Positions 23,796-33,500 of a stretch of DNA of 64,000 bases are shown here, one piece after another. The DNA is from Thermophagus sp052400625 (GTDB lineage Bacteria > Bacteroidota > Bacteroidia > Bacteroidales > Marinilabiliaceae). The notes under the pieces were generated by a model that worked only from the letters and a program-made list of their open reading frames with translations, was not told the DNA's origin and did no database searches. The stretch is from the NCBI GenBank assembly GCA_052400625.1, contig JBQTGH010000007.1; one strand, written 5' to 3'. Both the position numbers and the translations under genes were made by a program. The first letter of the stretch is position 1. Every line of letters starts with the position of its first letter.

Positions 23796-24929
23796 CTAAT
23801 AAAAGTGAGCTTCCCCTGATGATAACTCTTCTTTGCTGATTTTCTTTTTGTTGATAGCCCGCCAGGTAAACCAGATGTAGGCAGCAACAAAAGGAACCAT
23901 GAGGGAAACATAACTCATAACTGTCAGGGTGAAATGGCTGGAGGATGCTTTCATAATGGTAAGCGAACTCTGCAGGTCAACACTCGATGGATAAAAGGCT
24001 GTGTTGTTGAACCCGGCAATGAGGAAAAGGGATACAACGGCAAGGAAGGTTCCCGGTCCGGTATACCAAATTCCTCCGGAAGAATTTCTAAATATAGTTA
24101 ATCCAATCCCTGTTAAAACGAGTCCTACTGCTACCAGAAACAGAATGAGAACGACCGGCATTTCTACCAGATTTAAAAAGTATTTATGAGGTTGCATAAA
24201 GATTTCTCCATTTTCCGGATTAACTGCATAGCCATCGCGAAACATGAGCCCTATAACAAAAGTCAGGAATAGAATCAAAAAAGGTATGGCATTGTACCAT
24301 AGTTGTTTTTGAATTCTGATTTCAATGTTTGCATCGTCTATCGTATTCCGGAAATAGAGAAGCCCCAGCGTTCGGGCAAGAAAAAAGAGGGCTACTCCAA
24401 GTGATAGATTGTGTAGGTTGAATAATAGTTCAAGACCTCGTAGCGGGGAATGCCAATGCGTGACATTCATGGGGGTTAAAGAAAAAGGTGAACCTGTGAA
24501 GAAGGTCGCTACTACCACCCCTAAAAGAAAGGTGCCAAGCAACCCGTTGATGAAAAGAAAGGTTTCATAGGTCCGGGCGCCAAAAACATTCCCCTTGCGG
24601 GATCTAAATTCATAGGATACCGCTTGAAGAATAAAGGCAAACAGGAGGATCATCCAGGCCCAGTAGGCGCCGCCAAAGCTGGTGCTGTAAAACAGCGGAA
24701 ATGAGGCAAAAAACGCTCCCCCAAAGGTCACCAGCGTGGTGAAGGTAAATTCCCATTTTCGCCCTAAAGCATTGATGAGAATGGTGCGTTCTTCATGGGT
24801 CTTGCCTATCTGATATATCAGTGTTTGTCCGCCCTGAACAAACATCAGAAATACCAGTGCACCGCCCAGTACCGATATGATTACCCACCAATATTGTTGA
24901 AGTGCCAGATGTGATAGTGATTCAAACAT
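23796..24929 (-). CDS. cydB: Cytochrome bd oxidase subunit II
   Basis: A 377-residue membrane protein with about eight hydrophobic segments, the second subunit of the quinol-oxidising bd oxygen reductase in the inner membrane. It resembles Bacteroidetes CydB proteins (QYWWVIISVLGGALVFLMFVQGGQTLIYQ at the N-terminus, GRKWEFTFTTLVTFGGAFFASFP). ATG 24929 is preferred over the frame opening at 24959. Its ATG overlaps the cydA stop by 8 bp (ATGTTTGA), giving translational coupling. Confidence 0.93.
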   Translation of the reverse strand: MFESLSHLALQQYWWVIISVLGGALVFLMFVQGGQTLIYQIGKTHEERTILINALGRKWEFTFTTLVTFGGAFFASFPLFYSTSFGGAYWAWMILLFAFILQAVSYEFRSRKGNVFGARTYETFLFINGLLGTFLLGVVVATFFTGSPFSLTPMNVTHWHSPLRGLELLFNLHNLSLGVALFFLARTLGLLYFRNTIDDANIEIRIQKQLWYNAIPFLILFLTFVIGLMFRDGYAVNPENGEIFMQPHKYFLNLVEMPVVLILFLVAVGLVLTGIGLTIFRNSSGGIWYTGPGTFLAVVSLFLIAGFNNTAFYPSSVDLQSSLTIMKASSSHFTLTVMSYVSLMVPFVAAYIWFTWRAINKKKISKEELSSGEAHFY

Positions 24930-26535
24930 TGTTAAGTTCCTCCTTCTTTTGTGGTCCAACTTTAATTTGTTTAATCATGATTCTGATTTCTGCGATAAAA
25001 AGGCCTACAAAGGTGATGGCAAACAAAATGAATGTGGTCATTACTGAGCCAACATCTATTTGAGTTACGGCTTTCATCGTAGGCATCAAATCCTGTATTA
25101 CCCACGGCTGACGGCCCACTTCGGCAACAATCCATCCTGCCTGAGAGGCGATATAAGCCAATGGGATGGTCCATACTCCTGCCCATAACAACCATTTCTT
25201 GTTATGCAATTGATCTTTCATGACCAGATATAGGAATACGATGAATAGAAGAAGAAAATATCCTCCCAAGATTACCATGATATGAAAGGAATAAAAGGTC
25301 ATGGAGATGGGGGGGACCATCTTAAACGCATTTTTTTTCAAAATCTCCGGATCGGGATCATAGAAATTTCCGTATCCAAAATACCTGACATTATTTTCGA
25401 TAAAGGAAGGATCCCGGAATTTCGCTTTAAGGGCTTCCGCTTCAGGACTATTGGGAGCTTTCTTCTGAGCCTCCTTCAATGCTATTAGCGCCTGTTGTGC
25501 TTCATAACCTCTTTGAATCTTTTCCTTGTATGAAAGAATACCGTGTTCTTCATTCCCTAATATCAGATCTTTTATGCCTGCCACATAACTTTCACTGTTG
25601 CCATATGCCAGCCAGGAAAGCATGGAGGGAATTTCTATTTTAAATAAAAAATCAGCCTGACTATCCGGATTGATGTTTTTGTGGGTCTCTTTTCCACTCA
25701 ATATACCGAAGGCAACTAAAGGGGCATTGGTGCGTCCTTCATACAGTGCTTCCATGGCGGCCAGCTTCATGGGCTGAGTCTTTACAATCTCCTTGGCCGA
25801 GCTGTCTCCCGACCATATTAACACCAATGAACTGATGACACCAAATACCGATGAAATAACAATGCTTCGTTTCGCTAACAGCTGCTCCCGATGTTTAATA
25901 AGGAACCAACTGCTTACCCCAATGACAAATATGGCGGCCAAGACAAAGCCGGAAGTGATGGTATGGACAAACTTATTAACAGCTGTTTCGGATAAAAAAA
26001 CATCCCAGAAATTGGTCATTTCATTGCGCGCTGTCTCCGGATTGAAAAAGGTGCCAACAGGATTTTGCATCCAGGCATTGGCAACCAATATCCATACGGC
26101 GCTCAGACTAGCACCCAAAGCAGTCAACCAAGTGGAGAGAAGATGGAAGCGTTTGCTCACCTTGTCCCATCCAAAAAACATTACCGCAATAAAAGTGCTT
26201 TCCAGGAAAAAAGCCATGATCCCTTCTATGGCCAGAGGGGCACCGAAAATATCACCAACAAACCATGAATAGTTACTCCAGTTGGTGCCAAATTCAAATT
26301 CAAGGATAATACCCGTGGCAACACCAATGGCGAAGTTAATTCCAAACAGTTTCATCCAGAATTTGGTGATTCTTTTCCATTCAGGATCCCCTGTTTTGAC
26401 ATACATGGTTTCCATGTAGGCCATGATGTACGAAATACCCAAGGTTAACGGAACAAAAATCCAGTGGAACATGGCCGTGAGTGCAAACTGCCCGCGCGAC
26501 CAGTTGACCAGTGTAAAGTCAATGTTTTCCAGCAT
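24922..26535 (-). CDS. cydA: Cytochrome bd oxidase subunit I
   Basis: A 537-residue haem-bearing subunit of the high-affinity bd quinol oxidase, likely used for respiration or oxygen removal at low oxygen. Family landmarks: RGQFALTAMFHWIFVPLTLG near the N-terminus (haem-ligand histidine), GDIFGAPLAIEGIMAFFLESTF, a Q-loop around residues 255-400, and GWIVAEVGRQPW near the C-terminus. About nine membrane helices are evident. It is preceded by the DUF4492 gene (115 bp) and overlaps cydB by 8 bp. Confidence 0.96.
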   Translation of the reverse strand: MLENIDFTLVNWSRGQFALTAMFHWIFVPLTLGISYIMAYMETMYVKTGDPEWKRITKFWMKLFGINFAIGVATGIILEFEFGTNWSNYSWFVGDIFGAPLAIEGIMAFFLESTFIAVMFFGWDKVSKRFHLLSTWLTALGASLSAVWILVANAWMQNPVGTFFNPETARNEMTNFWDVFLSETAVNKFVHTITSGFVLAAIFVIGVSSWFLIKHREQLLAKRSIVISSVFGVISSLVLIWSGDSSAKEIVKTQPMKLAAMEALYEGRTNAPLVAFGILSGKETHKNINPDSQADFLFKIEIPSMLSWLAYGNSESYVAGIKDLILGNEEHGILSYKEKIQRGYEAQQALIALKEAQKKAPNSPEAEALKAKFRDPSFIENNVRYFGYGNFYDPDPEILKKNAFKMVPPISMTFYSFHIMVILGGYFLLLFIVFLYLVMKDQLHNKKWLLWAGVWTIPLAYIASQAGWIVAEVGRQPWVIQDLMPTMKAVTQIDVGSVMTTFILFAITFVGLFIAEIRIMIKQIKVGPQKKEELNNV

Positions 26536-26650
26536 TGTTTCAGGCGTTTAATGGTTATTGTTTCTTTTATTTATGAGCCTCCTTGACTCGTTAGAATTGG
26601 TATGTTGTTATTGTGATCTTCCTATTGTTTGCTGAATTGACATTCGTATT

Positions 26651-26875
26651 TCATCGGTTTAAGGTGGGATTGGTTATATGTTCAATTACATGTTCGGCTC
26701 TTTCGGTGTCCGTTTGAAAATTGGTCTGCAACTGGTTGGGGAAAAAGAATAGACGGAGTACCACAAACATGATGAATAGTTTGATCAATATGATCGCCCA
26801 AAGTGCTCTCCCCCATGCCGGAAGTGTTTTAAATCCGGCGACATAAAAGTCAACAATTTTTTTCACCATATCCAT
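26651..26875 (-). CDS. DUF4492 family protein, cyd-associated
   Basis: A 74-residue protein with one membrane helix (about 24-46, LWAIILIKLFIMFVVLRLFFF) after a short amphipathic start (VKKIVDFYVAGFKTLPAWGR) and a polar C-terminus. It matches the DUF4492 family, which in Bacteroidetes and related bacteria is found just ahead of cydA. Its role is unknown; a place in bd oxidase assembly is a reasonable guess. It probably heads the cyd operon. Confidence 0.85.
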   Translation of the reverse strand: MDMVKKIVDFYVAGFKTLPAWGRALWAIILIKLFIMFVVLRLFFFPNQLQTNFQTDTERAEHVIEHITNPTLNR

Positions 26876-27277
26876 TTTTTAAAATTAGATGGCAGAGGTT
26901 TATCCGGGTACATTAACCCTTATAAGGATTAGATAAACCGAAGATTTTGGTCTGTTCAATTGGATGTTCAAGATATAAAAATATTGGTAATTTTATTTAA
27001 ATAATTGAAAAACTATTTATATGCTTGTTGGGTTCTGGCAATCCCTAGTAGAGGGGGCTTATCTCAAAACCAATGGTACATTAGGTCTTTGTTTAAGACG
27101 CTAAAATAAAAAATAAATAGGAACTGCAATACCTAAATAGAAGAATAATCGATCTTTTTGATCGAAAACAGAAGGAATGCTTGTGACGGATAGTGAGTTA
27201 TGATATTTGGCGTTGAAAGAAGATGGTGTGGTTGAGAATATAAACCAATATGGCGTTATTGGAGCCGTGCTAATAGA
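26876..27277. other. Upstream region of the cyd operon
   Basis: No gene seen. Nested inverted repeats lie at 26897-26939: outer GGTTTATC/GATAAACC, inner GGGT/ACCC, and the 10-bp palindrome CCTTATAAGG. They would lie in the DUF4492-cydAB leader or operator. No clear TAnnTTTG box was found on the minus strand. Confidence 0.4.
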
Positions 27278-28033
27278 TTAAAAGTTGAGGGTTTCTTTGA
27301 GTTTTTTGTAGCCGTTACGGCTGATTTTTAAGCGTTGTCCCTGAGTCATTATAGCGACATAAGTGTCCTTGTCGTAGGGTTCCAGTCGTTCAACGAAATT
27401 GATATTGACAATATAGGATCGATGAATGCGTACAAATTGCATTGGATCGAGATGCTCCTCATAATAACGCATTGTTTGCGCCTTGAGATGTCTTGAGTTT
27501 TCGGCATAAATCATGACATAATCTTCGCTGGCTTCAATATATCTGATTTTATGGACGGGAATTACGTGCATCTTATTGCCTGTTTTAACAACCACCCGTT
27601 GTAGAGGCGTGTTGGACTGGGAGGAATGTTTTTTTATTAATTCGGCGGCATTGGTTTTTTCTCCTTTTTTGAGCTTATCCATTGCTTTTTCCATGGCCTG
27701 GTCGAAGCGAGTTTGAGAATAAGGCTTCAGAAGATAGTCTACTGCGCTCATTTCGAAAGCTTTTAGCGCGTATTGATCGAAAGCAGTGGAGAAAACGACT
27801 ACTGGAACATCATCCAGTACTTCAAGTAACTCCAGGCCTGAAACTTTCGGCATTTGAATGTCCAGAAATATAAGGTCGGGTTTTAGATCCTGAATCGACT
27901 TAAGGGCTTCAAATCCATTGCTGCATTCCCCTGCTATCAATATATGAGGATGCTTGGACAGAAAAGATCGTACGACTGCTCGGGCAGGTTGCTCATCATC
28001 TATAATAAGAGCGGTAAAGTTAGATTTAGACAT
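27278..28033 (-). CDS. LytTR-family response regulator
   Basis: A 251-residue two-domain regulator. The receiver domain (about 6-120) has IIDDEQ, the phospho-acceptor D58 (LIFLDIQMP) and the lysine in LLKPYS. A LytTR DNA-binding domain follows (about 150-250) with VHKIRYIEASEDYVMIY, RTMRYYEEHL-type and FVRIHRSYIVNI segments. ATG 28033 is chosen because it gives the normal N-terminus (MSKSNFTALIIDDEQ) and overlaps the kinase stop by 8 bp (ATGTCTAA). It is the partner of the kinase just upstream; targets are unknown. Confidence 0.92.
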   Translation of the reverse strand: MSKSNFTALIIDDEQPARAVVRSFLSKHPHILIAGECSNGFEALKSIQDLKPDLIFLDIQMPKVSGLELLEVLDDVPVVVFSTAFDQYALKAFEMSAVDYLLKPYSQTRFDQAMEKAMDKLKKGEKTNAAELIKKHSSQSNTPLQRVVVKTGNKMHVIPVHKIRYIEASEDYVMIYAENSRHLKAQTMRYYEEHLDPMQFVRIHRSYIVNINFVERLEPYDKDTYVAIMTQGQRLKISRNGYKKLKETLNF

Positions 28034-29105
28034 GATTTGTTTTTTGGGGTAATTGGAATTTGACTTCAAAGCAATCGCTCTCTTTCTTTATCGATAGAAG
28101 ATCTTTGCGGTTGTAGAAAAGAAATAGTTTGTTGCGAATGTTGTCAAGTCCTACTCCTTCTCCTTTTATAGGGGTGCCATCCGGATCAAAGTTATTGGTG
28201 ACGGTTATTTCCAGGTGGTTGTTTTGTAAATGGCATGTGGTGCTGATCAGTACCGGTTCAATGCTTTCATGAAGACCGTGTTTTATGGCATTTTCAAACA
28301 CAGGTTGTAGCAGCATTGCCGGAACATGTATGTCAAGAGATGCTTTTGAGATATCAAAGTGACAGTTCAGTCTGTCCCCAAATCTTACTTTTTCGATATC
28401 AAGATATCGACGCATGTTTTTTATTTCATCTCGTAGGGGAAGCATCGCTTCATTGTTATTGCGAAGGGTGTATCGCAAAAAATCGGATAACTGCGTTATC
28501 ATCTGTCTGGCGCCGGCAGGATCGGTGAGGGTGAGTGAGCTGATGGAATTGAGACTGTTGAAAAGAAAATGGGGGTTTAGCTGTGCTTTTAAGGCCTTGA
28601 GTTCGGCTTCTTTTACCATTTTTTTTAACTGTTCTTCCCGGATGTTTTTTTCTTCCATGTGTTTAAAGAAACCGATGATGTGGTATAGCGACAGCTGGAG
28701 TGACAATAAAAGTGCGCCGATGGCTCCTCGCAATGGGAGGCTGGCGTTGGTAAATGACAGATAATCGGGGGTGTTACCTAGAAAGAGCCGTGATAAAAAA
28801 TAGGAACAGCCCAACCAGAGAACCAAGGTAATTAGACCAATCAACCCATGATGCAGGAAATGAAATAGATTGGGGTTTTTTAATTTTATTTGAGAAGGAC
28901 TGTTTGGTGAATAGGTGAAGGGAAAGTATAGGGATAATGACAGGATCATTAATACCGTGTTGTATATGGCAGAGTCTGCAATGGCTACGCCCGATGTCAA
29001 GTTTGTGTACTTGAATAAAAAACCGGCATGGATGATGAATAAAATGAACCATCCTAGCAGGTAGGCTATAAAGGTTCTTTTCTGAGCCAGTATCGGGTGT
29101 AACAT
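28026..29105 (-). CDS. LytS-like sensor histidine kinase (PF06580 type)
   Basis: A 359-residue membrane kinase. The N-terminal 150 residues hold about four hydrophobic segments and no extracellular sensor domain. A short coiled segment leads to the kinase core LKAQLNPHFLFNSLNSIS with H179 as phosphorylation site, then the N box LQPVFENAIKHGL and a GVGLDNIRNKL glycine box. It phosphorylates the LytTR regulator with which it overlaps by 8 bp. The LiaF-like gene lies 218 bp upstream on the same strand, so the three may respond to envelope stress together; that is inference. Confidence 0.92.
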   Translation of the reverse strand: MLHPILAQKRTFIAYLLGWFILFIIHAGFLFKYTNLTSGVAIADSAIYNTVLMILSLSLYFPFTYSPNSPSQIKLKNPNLFHFLHHGLIGLITLVLWLGCSYFLSRLFLGNTPDYLSFTNASLPLRGAIGALLLSLQLSLYHIIGFFKHMEEKNIREEQLKKMVKEAELKALKAQLNPHFLFNSLNSISSLTLTDPAGARQMITQLSDFLRYTLRNNNEAMLPLRDEIKNMRRYLDIEKVRFGDRLNCHFDISKASLDIHVPAMLLQPVFENAIKHGLHESIEPVLISTTCHLQNNHLEITVTNNFDPDGTPIKGEGVGLDNIRNKLFLFYNRKDLLSIKKESDCFEVKFQLPQKTNHV

Positions 29106-29323
29106 TGCTTGTTGTTATTTTTTTTGATCAACTTAACGCAAAATGTTGCTTTAATATAGCGTTTTTAATTAAGGTTTATTGCTCTGTTCGATCCGGTATA
29201 TGATGAATGAATAAGCCGCCTGAATTTATATTAAACAGCCTGTTGTCAGCTTGATACAATCGTTTTATTGATCTAATAAGAAGGGCATTCGAATTAATAC
29301 AATTAACAAGTAAAACCTGACGA

Positions 29324-30049
29324 TCAATAATTGCTTAGTTCTCCACCGCCAAAAACGATCACTCCTTTAATGGTTAATATGGGCATGGATTGCGATTCAG
29401 TTTCGTTGGGCTCAAACACTCTTTTGTCCGCAAACCCCCCTAAAACGCTGGTGACTTCAATGTGCACACGCCAGTCACGAGGAACGATCAGTTTGGTTCC
29501 GCCAAAAATACTCACCATTTGTATGACTGCGCCTTCGGGTGAAAGCGTCGATTGGTTAAAGTATATTTCATTTCCCCCGAAAATCGAAATTATTTCACCT
29601 CCCCGAAAATTTTTAGAGTCTATTCTTCGCACCGTGCCGCTAAAAACCGCCACCTCTTCCAGAAACTCAGTAGTTTGGGGATGACGTTTCTTATTTTTAA
29701 AGAGTTGCATCCGTTTTTTCCCTATATTGAGAAATAAAAGGCCTGCAAGAATTAATAAAAGCGGCCAATACATCTTGTATTGAGCTATGTCAATGTCAGG
29801 GAAAAGACCTGGCAAAACTATTACGAGCCAAATAAGAAAAAATATGATAGCGGGAAATAATTTTTGTTTTCCTAGGTTAACAGCAGCTGCAATGAGAAAT
29901 ATGGATGGCCACGAATAGAGTATGTTCCACAGCGATGCAGGGATCCATCCTAAATTTCCGGCTAAAATGACCGCTCCTATAAAGATCAATACTATGCCAA
30001 TCGACGAGTGATTATTTTTGGGATAGCTGGGGTTGGTATGTGGTTCCAT
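29324..30049 (-). CDS. LiaF-like membrane protein
   Basis: A 241-residue protein with about four short hydrophobic segments in the first 110 residues. A C-terminal beta-rich domain (about 130-241) has repeating Phe-Gly-Gly turns: ISIFGGNEIYF, VSIFGGTKLIVP, TSVLGGFADKR and IVFGGGELSNY. This is the LiaF/YvqF C-terminal domain associated with cell-envelope stress sensing in Firmicutes and, in Bacteroidetes, often adjacent to LytTR two-component genes. It probably modulates the neighbouring kinase. Confidence in the domain is high, in the role moderate. Confidence 0.85.
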   Translation of the reverse strand: MEPHTNPSYPKNNHSSIGIVLIFIGAVILAGNLGWIPASLWNILYSWPSIFLIAAAVNLGKQKLFPAIIFFLIWLVIVLPGLFPDIDIAQYKMYWPLLLILAGLLFLNIGKKRMQLFKNKKRHPQTTEFLEEVAVFSGTVRRIDSKNFRGGEIISIFGGNEIYFNQSTLSPEGAVIQMVSIFGGTKLIVPRDWRVHIEVTSVLGGFADKRVFEPNETESQSMPILTIKGVIVFGGGELSNY

Positions 30050-30405
30050 AGCTTGGATGTTTTTAATGTTGTTTCTGTTTTTTGAAATAAAAGTAAACCT
30101 TTTAAAATTGGAATTGTGACCGTCGATATATGGTTATTCGTTTGTTTTTCACTAAATTGATAATCTTGATCCGGCCGACTCCTTTGGGTGTAAGGATAAG
30201 TATGGGTAATGCCCCGTTTAAGCTCTTTAATCATTAACAAATGTAGCATGTTTTAGTCTTTTAAAAATGGATTTATCGACAAGCAGTAGAATTTCCATGA
30301 TAAAATGCGATTTGGAGCAATGATCGCATTGGAAGTTTAAAAATGTTTTCGGAATAAAAAAACAGTTTCTGAAGTAGTAAATTATAAGATAAAGTCATGC
30401 TGAAT
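30050..30405. other. Divergent intergenic region, LiaF-like gene and gltB
   Basis: No gene seen; short minus-strand frames here have no coding features. A TACTTTTA sequence on the minus strand near 30090 could be a weak -7 box for the LiaF-like gene. Confidence 0.4.
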
Positions 30406-30436
30406 TTGATAAATGTAATTTAAAATATTACTTTTG
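30406..30436 (+). promoter_or_regulatory. gltB promoter
   Basis: TTG (30406-30408), a 20-bp spacer and TACTTTTG (30429-30436) match the Bacteroidetes consensus. The gltB leader would be about 100 nt. Confidence 0.65.
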
Positions 30437-30540
30437 CTTCAAATAATAAGTTTTTCTGCCGAATTTGTGATAGTGTAAAAGTTGTTGGCCGGTTTGATGT
30501 GGCCAATAAAAGTGTTTTCTCCATATAAAAGTATTTTGTT

Positions 30541-33500
30541 ATGCAACAACGTTTTCCGAAGGTTCAAGGCTTGTATGATCCGGCCAATGAACATGACAAT
30601 TGTGGAATTGGATTCGTGGCGCACATTAAAGGAAAACCATCCAATGAGATCGTCCATAAGGGGTTGGAAGTCTTGGTGAATATGACGCACCGCGGTGCCG
30701 AAAGTGCCGATAATAAATCGGGTGACGGAGCCGGAATACTCATGCAGGTGCCCCATGAATTTTTTAAAACATTAGATTTTGATCTGCCTGCTCAGGGAAG
30801 CTACGGTACCGGTTTAATTTTTCTGCCTTCAGATCCGGAAAGTGCTAAGGCTTGTCTGGATGTGATGAATCAAAATATCATTGATGAAGGCCTTACCCTC
30901 ATTGGTTATCGTGATGTGCCGGTTGACGCCGGAGCCATTGGTGAAATTGCCAAAGCCAGCGAACCTTTAATACGACAAGTATTTGTTACCGGGAACTTCG
31001 GAGAACAGGATGCCCTGGAAAGAAAATTGTTTTTGCTTAGAAAAGTAACTGAGAATGCGGTTCGAAATTCAAATATTAAAGACAAGGATTGTTTTTATAT
31101 TGTAAGTCTTTCTTCCAAGGTCTTTATCTATAAAGGAATGCTTACGCCTGCCCAGTTGGGTGAATATTTCCTTGACCTGCAAGATCCACGGATGGCCAGT
31201 GCCATTGCATTGGTGCATTCCCGTTTCAGTACCAACACATTCCCGACCTGGGATCTGGCTCAACCTTTCCGGATTTTAGCCCATAATGGCGAAATAAATA
31301 CGATTAAAGGAAACAGATTATGGATGCAGGCCAGAGAAGGACTGCTTGAATCAGATATGTTTGGTGACGATCTGAAAAAATTGTTTCCCATTATAGAAAA
31401 GGGTAAAAGCGATTCTGCCTCGCTCGATAATGTGCTTGAATTTTTGTTCCTGGCCGGACGTTCTCTGCCGCATGCACTTACGATGTTAATCCCTGAATCT
31501 TGGAACGATAAAAACCCTATTCCGCCAAGCCTAAAAGCTTATTATGAATACCACAGTACCATTATGGAACCCTGGGATGGCCCGGCATCCATCGTCTTTT
31601 CAGATGGACGGTATATTGGTGGAACTCTCGACCGAAATGGCTTGAGACCATCACGCTATGTGATTACCGATGATGACCTTATTGTGATGGGGTCGGAAGT
31701 GGGGGTCCAAACTTTTCCGGCCGAGAAAATTGTGGCTAAAGGACGCCTCAGACCCGGAAAATTGCTGCTGGTGGATACAAGGCTGGGAATTATTATTCCT
31801 GACGAAGAGATTAAAGCACAATTGTCTCATCGTCATCCCTATGAGAATTGGTTAAAAGAGAATCGTATCAGCCTTAAAGATATTGAGGTTCGACAGCGTG
31901 TTCCCTCGCATTTAGGTGAAAAATATGATCTCTACCTGAAAGCTTTTGGCTATAATAAGGAGGATATTGAGAAGATTATTACACCTATGGCGCAAAATGG
32001 CGTTGAGCCTCTGGGATCGATGGGAAATGATGCGCCTATGGCCATCTTTTCTGATAAGCCACAGCGTCTGTTCAACTACTTCAGGCAGCATTTTGCCCAG
32101 GTCACAAATCCTCCCATCGACCCTATTCGGGAGGGATTGGTCATGGCATTGACCAACTATATTGGGTCTGTCTCTAAAAATTTATTGATTGAAAATCCGG
32201 GACATTGCAGGTCTATCAAATTTGCAAGTCCTATTATCACCAATACCGACCTGGGGAAAATTAAAGACTATCGCCGAGAAGAATTTACCCATGTTACCAT
32301 TCCTATGGTTTTTAGGGCATCGGAAGGCGGTAAAGGACTGGAAAAAGCTTTGGATCAAATTTGTGCTCAGGCCGAAAAAGCCGTGGATGAAGGTAATAAC
32401 TATATTATTTTGAGTGACAGAGAGGTGAGTATTGAAAATGCGGCGATCCCCTCTTTGTTGGCAACCGCTGCAGTACACCATCACCTTATTAAAGCCAAAA
32501 AAAGAATGCAGGTGGGGCTGATCCTCGAGACCGGGGAGGCACGAGAGGTGATGCATTTTGCCCTGTTGCTGGGTTACGGAGCTAGTGTGATCAATCCATA
32601 TGTATGTTTTGCAACGATTAACGATTTGGTAGAGCAGGGAAAAATTAAGGAGACCTATGGCGAAGCAAGAGAAAAATATATCAAGGCGGTTAACAAAGGA
32701 CTCTTGAAAGTGTTGTCTAAGATGGGGATTTCAACCCTTCGAAGCTATCACGGAGCTCAAATTTTTGAAGCGATCGGGATCTCTCAAGAGGTGATTGATA
32801 AATGTTTTACAGGAACAGCTTCCAAAATTGGAGGAATCGGGTTTGATGAGATCGCAAAAGAGGCGCTGGCTTTCCATCAAAAAGCGTTTGATGAATTGTT
32901 GCCAAAAGGACCTTATGATACAGCCGGTGTTTATGCTTACCGAAAAAATGGTGAAAAGCATGCCTGGAATCCGGAAACCATTGGTCTTCTTCAATGGGCT
33001 ACCGCACAAAACGATTACGAGAAATATAAACAATATTCCAGACAGGTTGAAAAGGATAATAAGAAACCTCTGTTTTTAAGGGGGTTTTTGAAATTTAAAA
33101 CCGCCGCCAACCCTATTAGTATTGATGAGGTCGAACCGGTAGAATCGATCATGAAAAGATTCGTGACCGGGGCCATGAGTTACGGCTCTATTTCCAAAGA
33201 AGCCCATGAAGCACTGGCTATGGCCATGAATCAAATAGGTGGGCGCAGCAATACCGGTGAAGGAGGGGAAGATGCCACTCGATTTAAATCGTCTGCCAGA
33301 AGCGCCATCAAACAGGTGGCGAGTGGTCGTTTTGGGGTTACCAATAATTATTTGGTGAATGCCGATGAGCTGCAGATAAAAATTGCTCAGGGCGCTAAAC
33401 CCGGTGAGGGAGGACAGTTGCCCGGTTATAAAGTGGACAAGGTTATTGCCAAGCTGAGGCATTCCACGCCGGGGATTACGCTGATTTCTCCACCGCCCCA

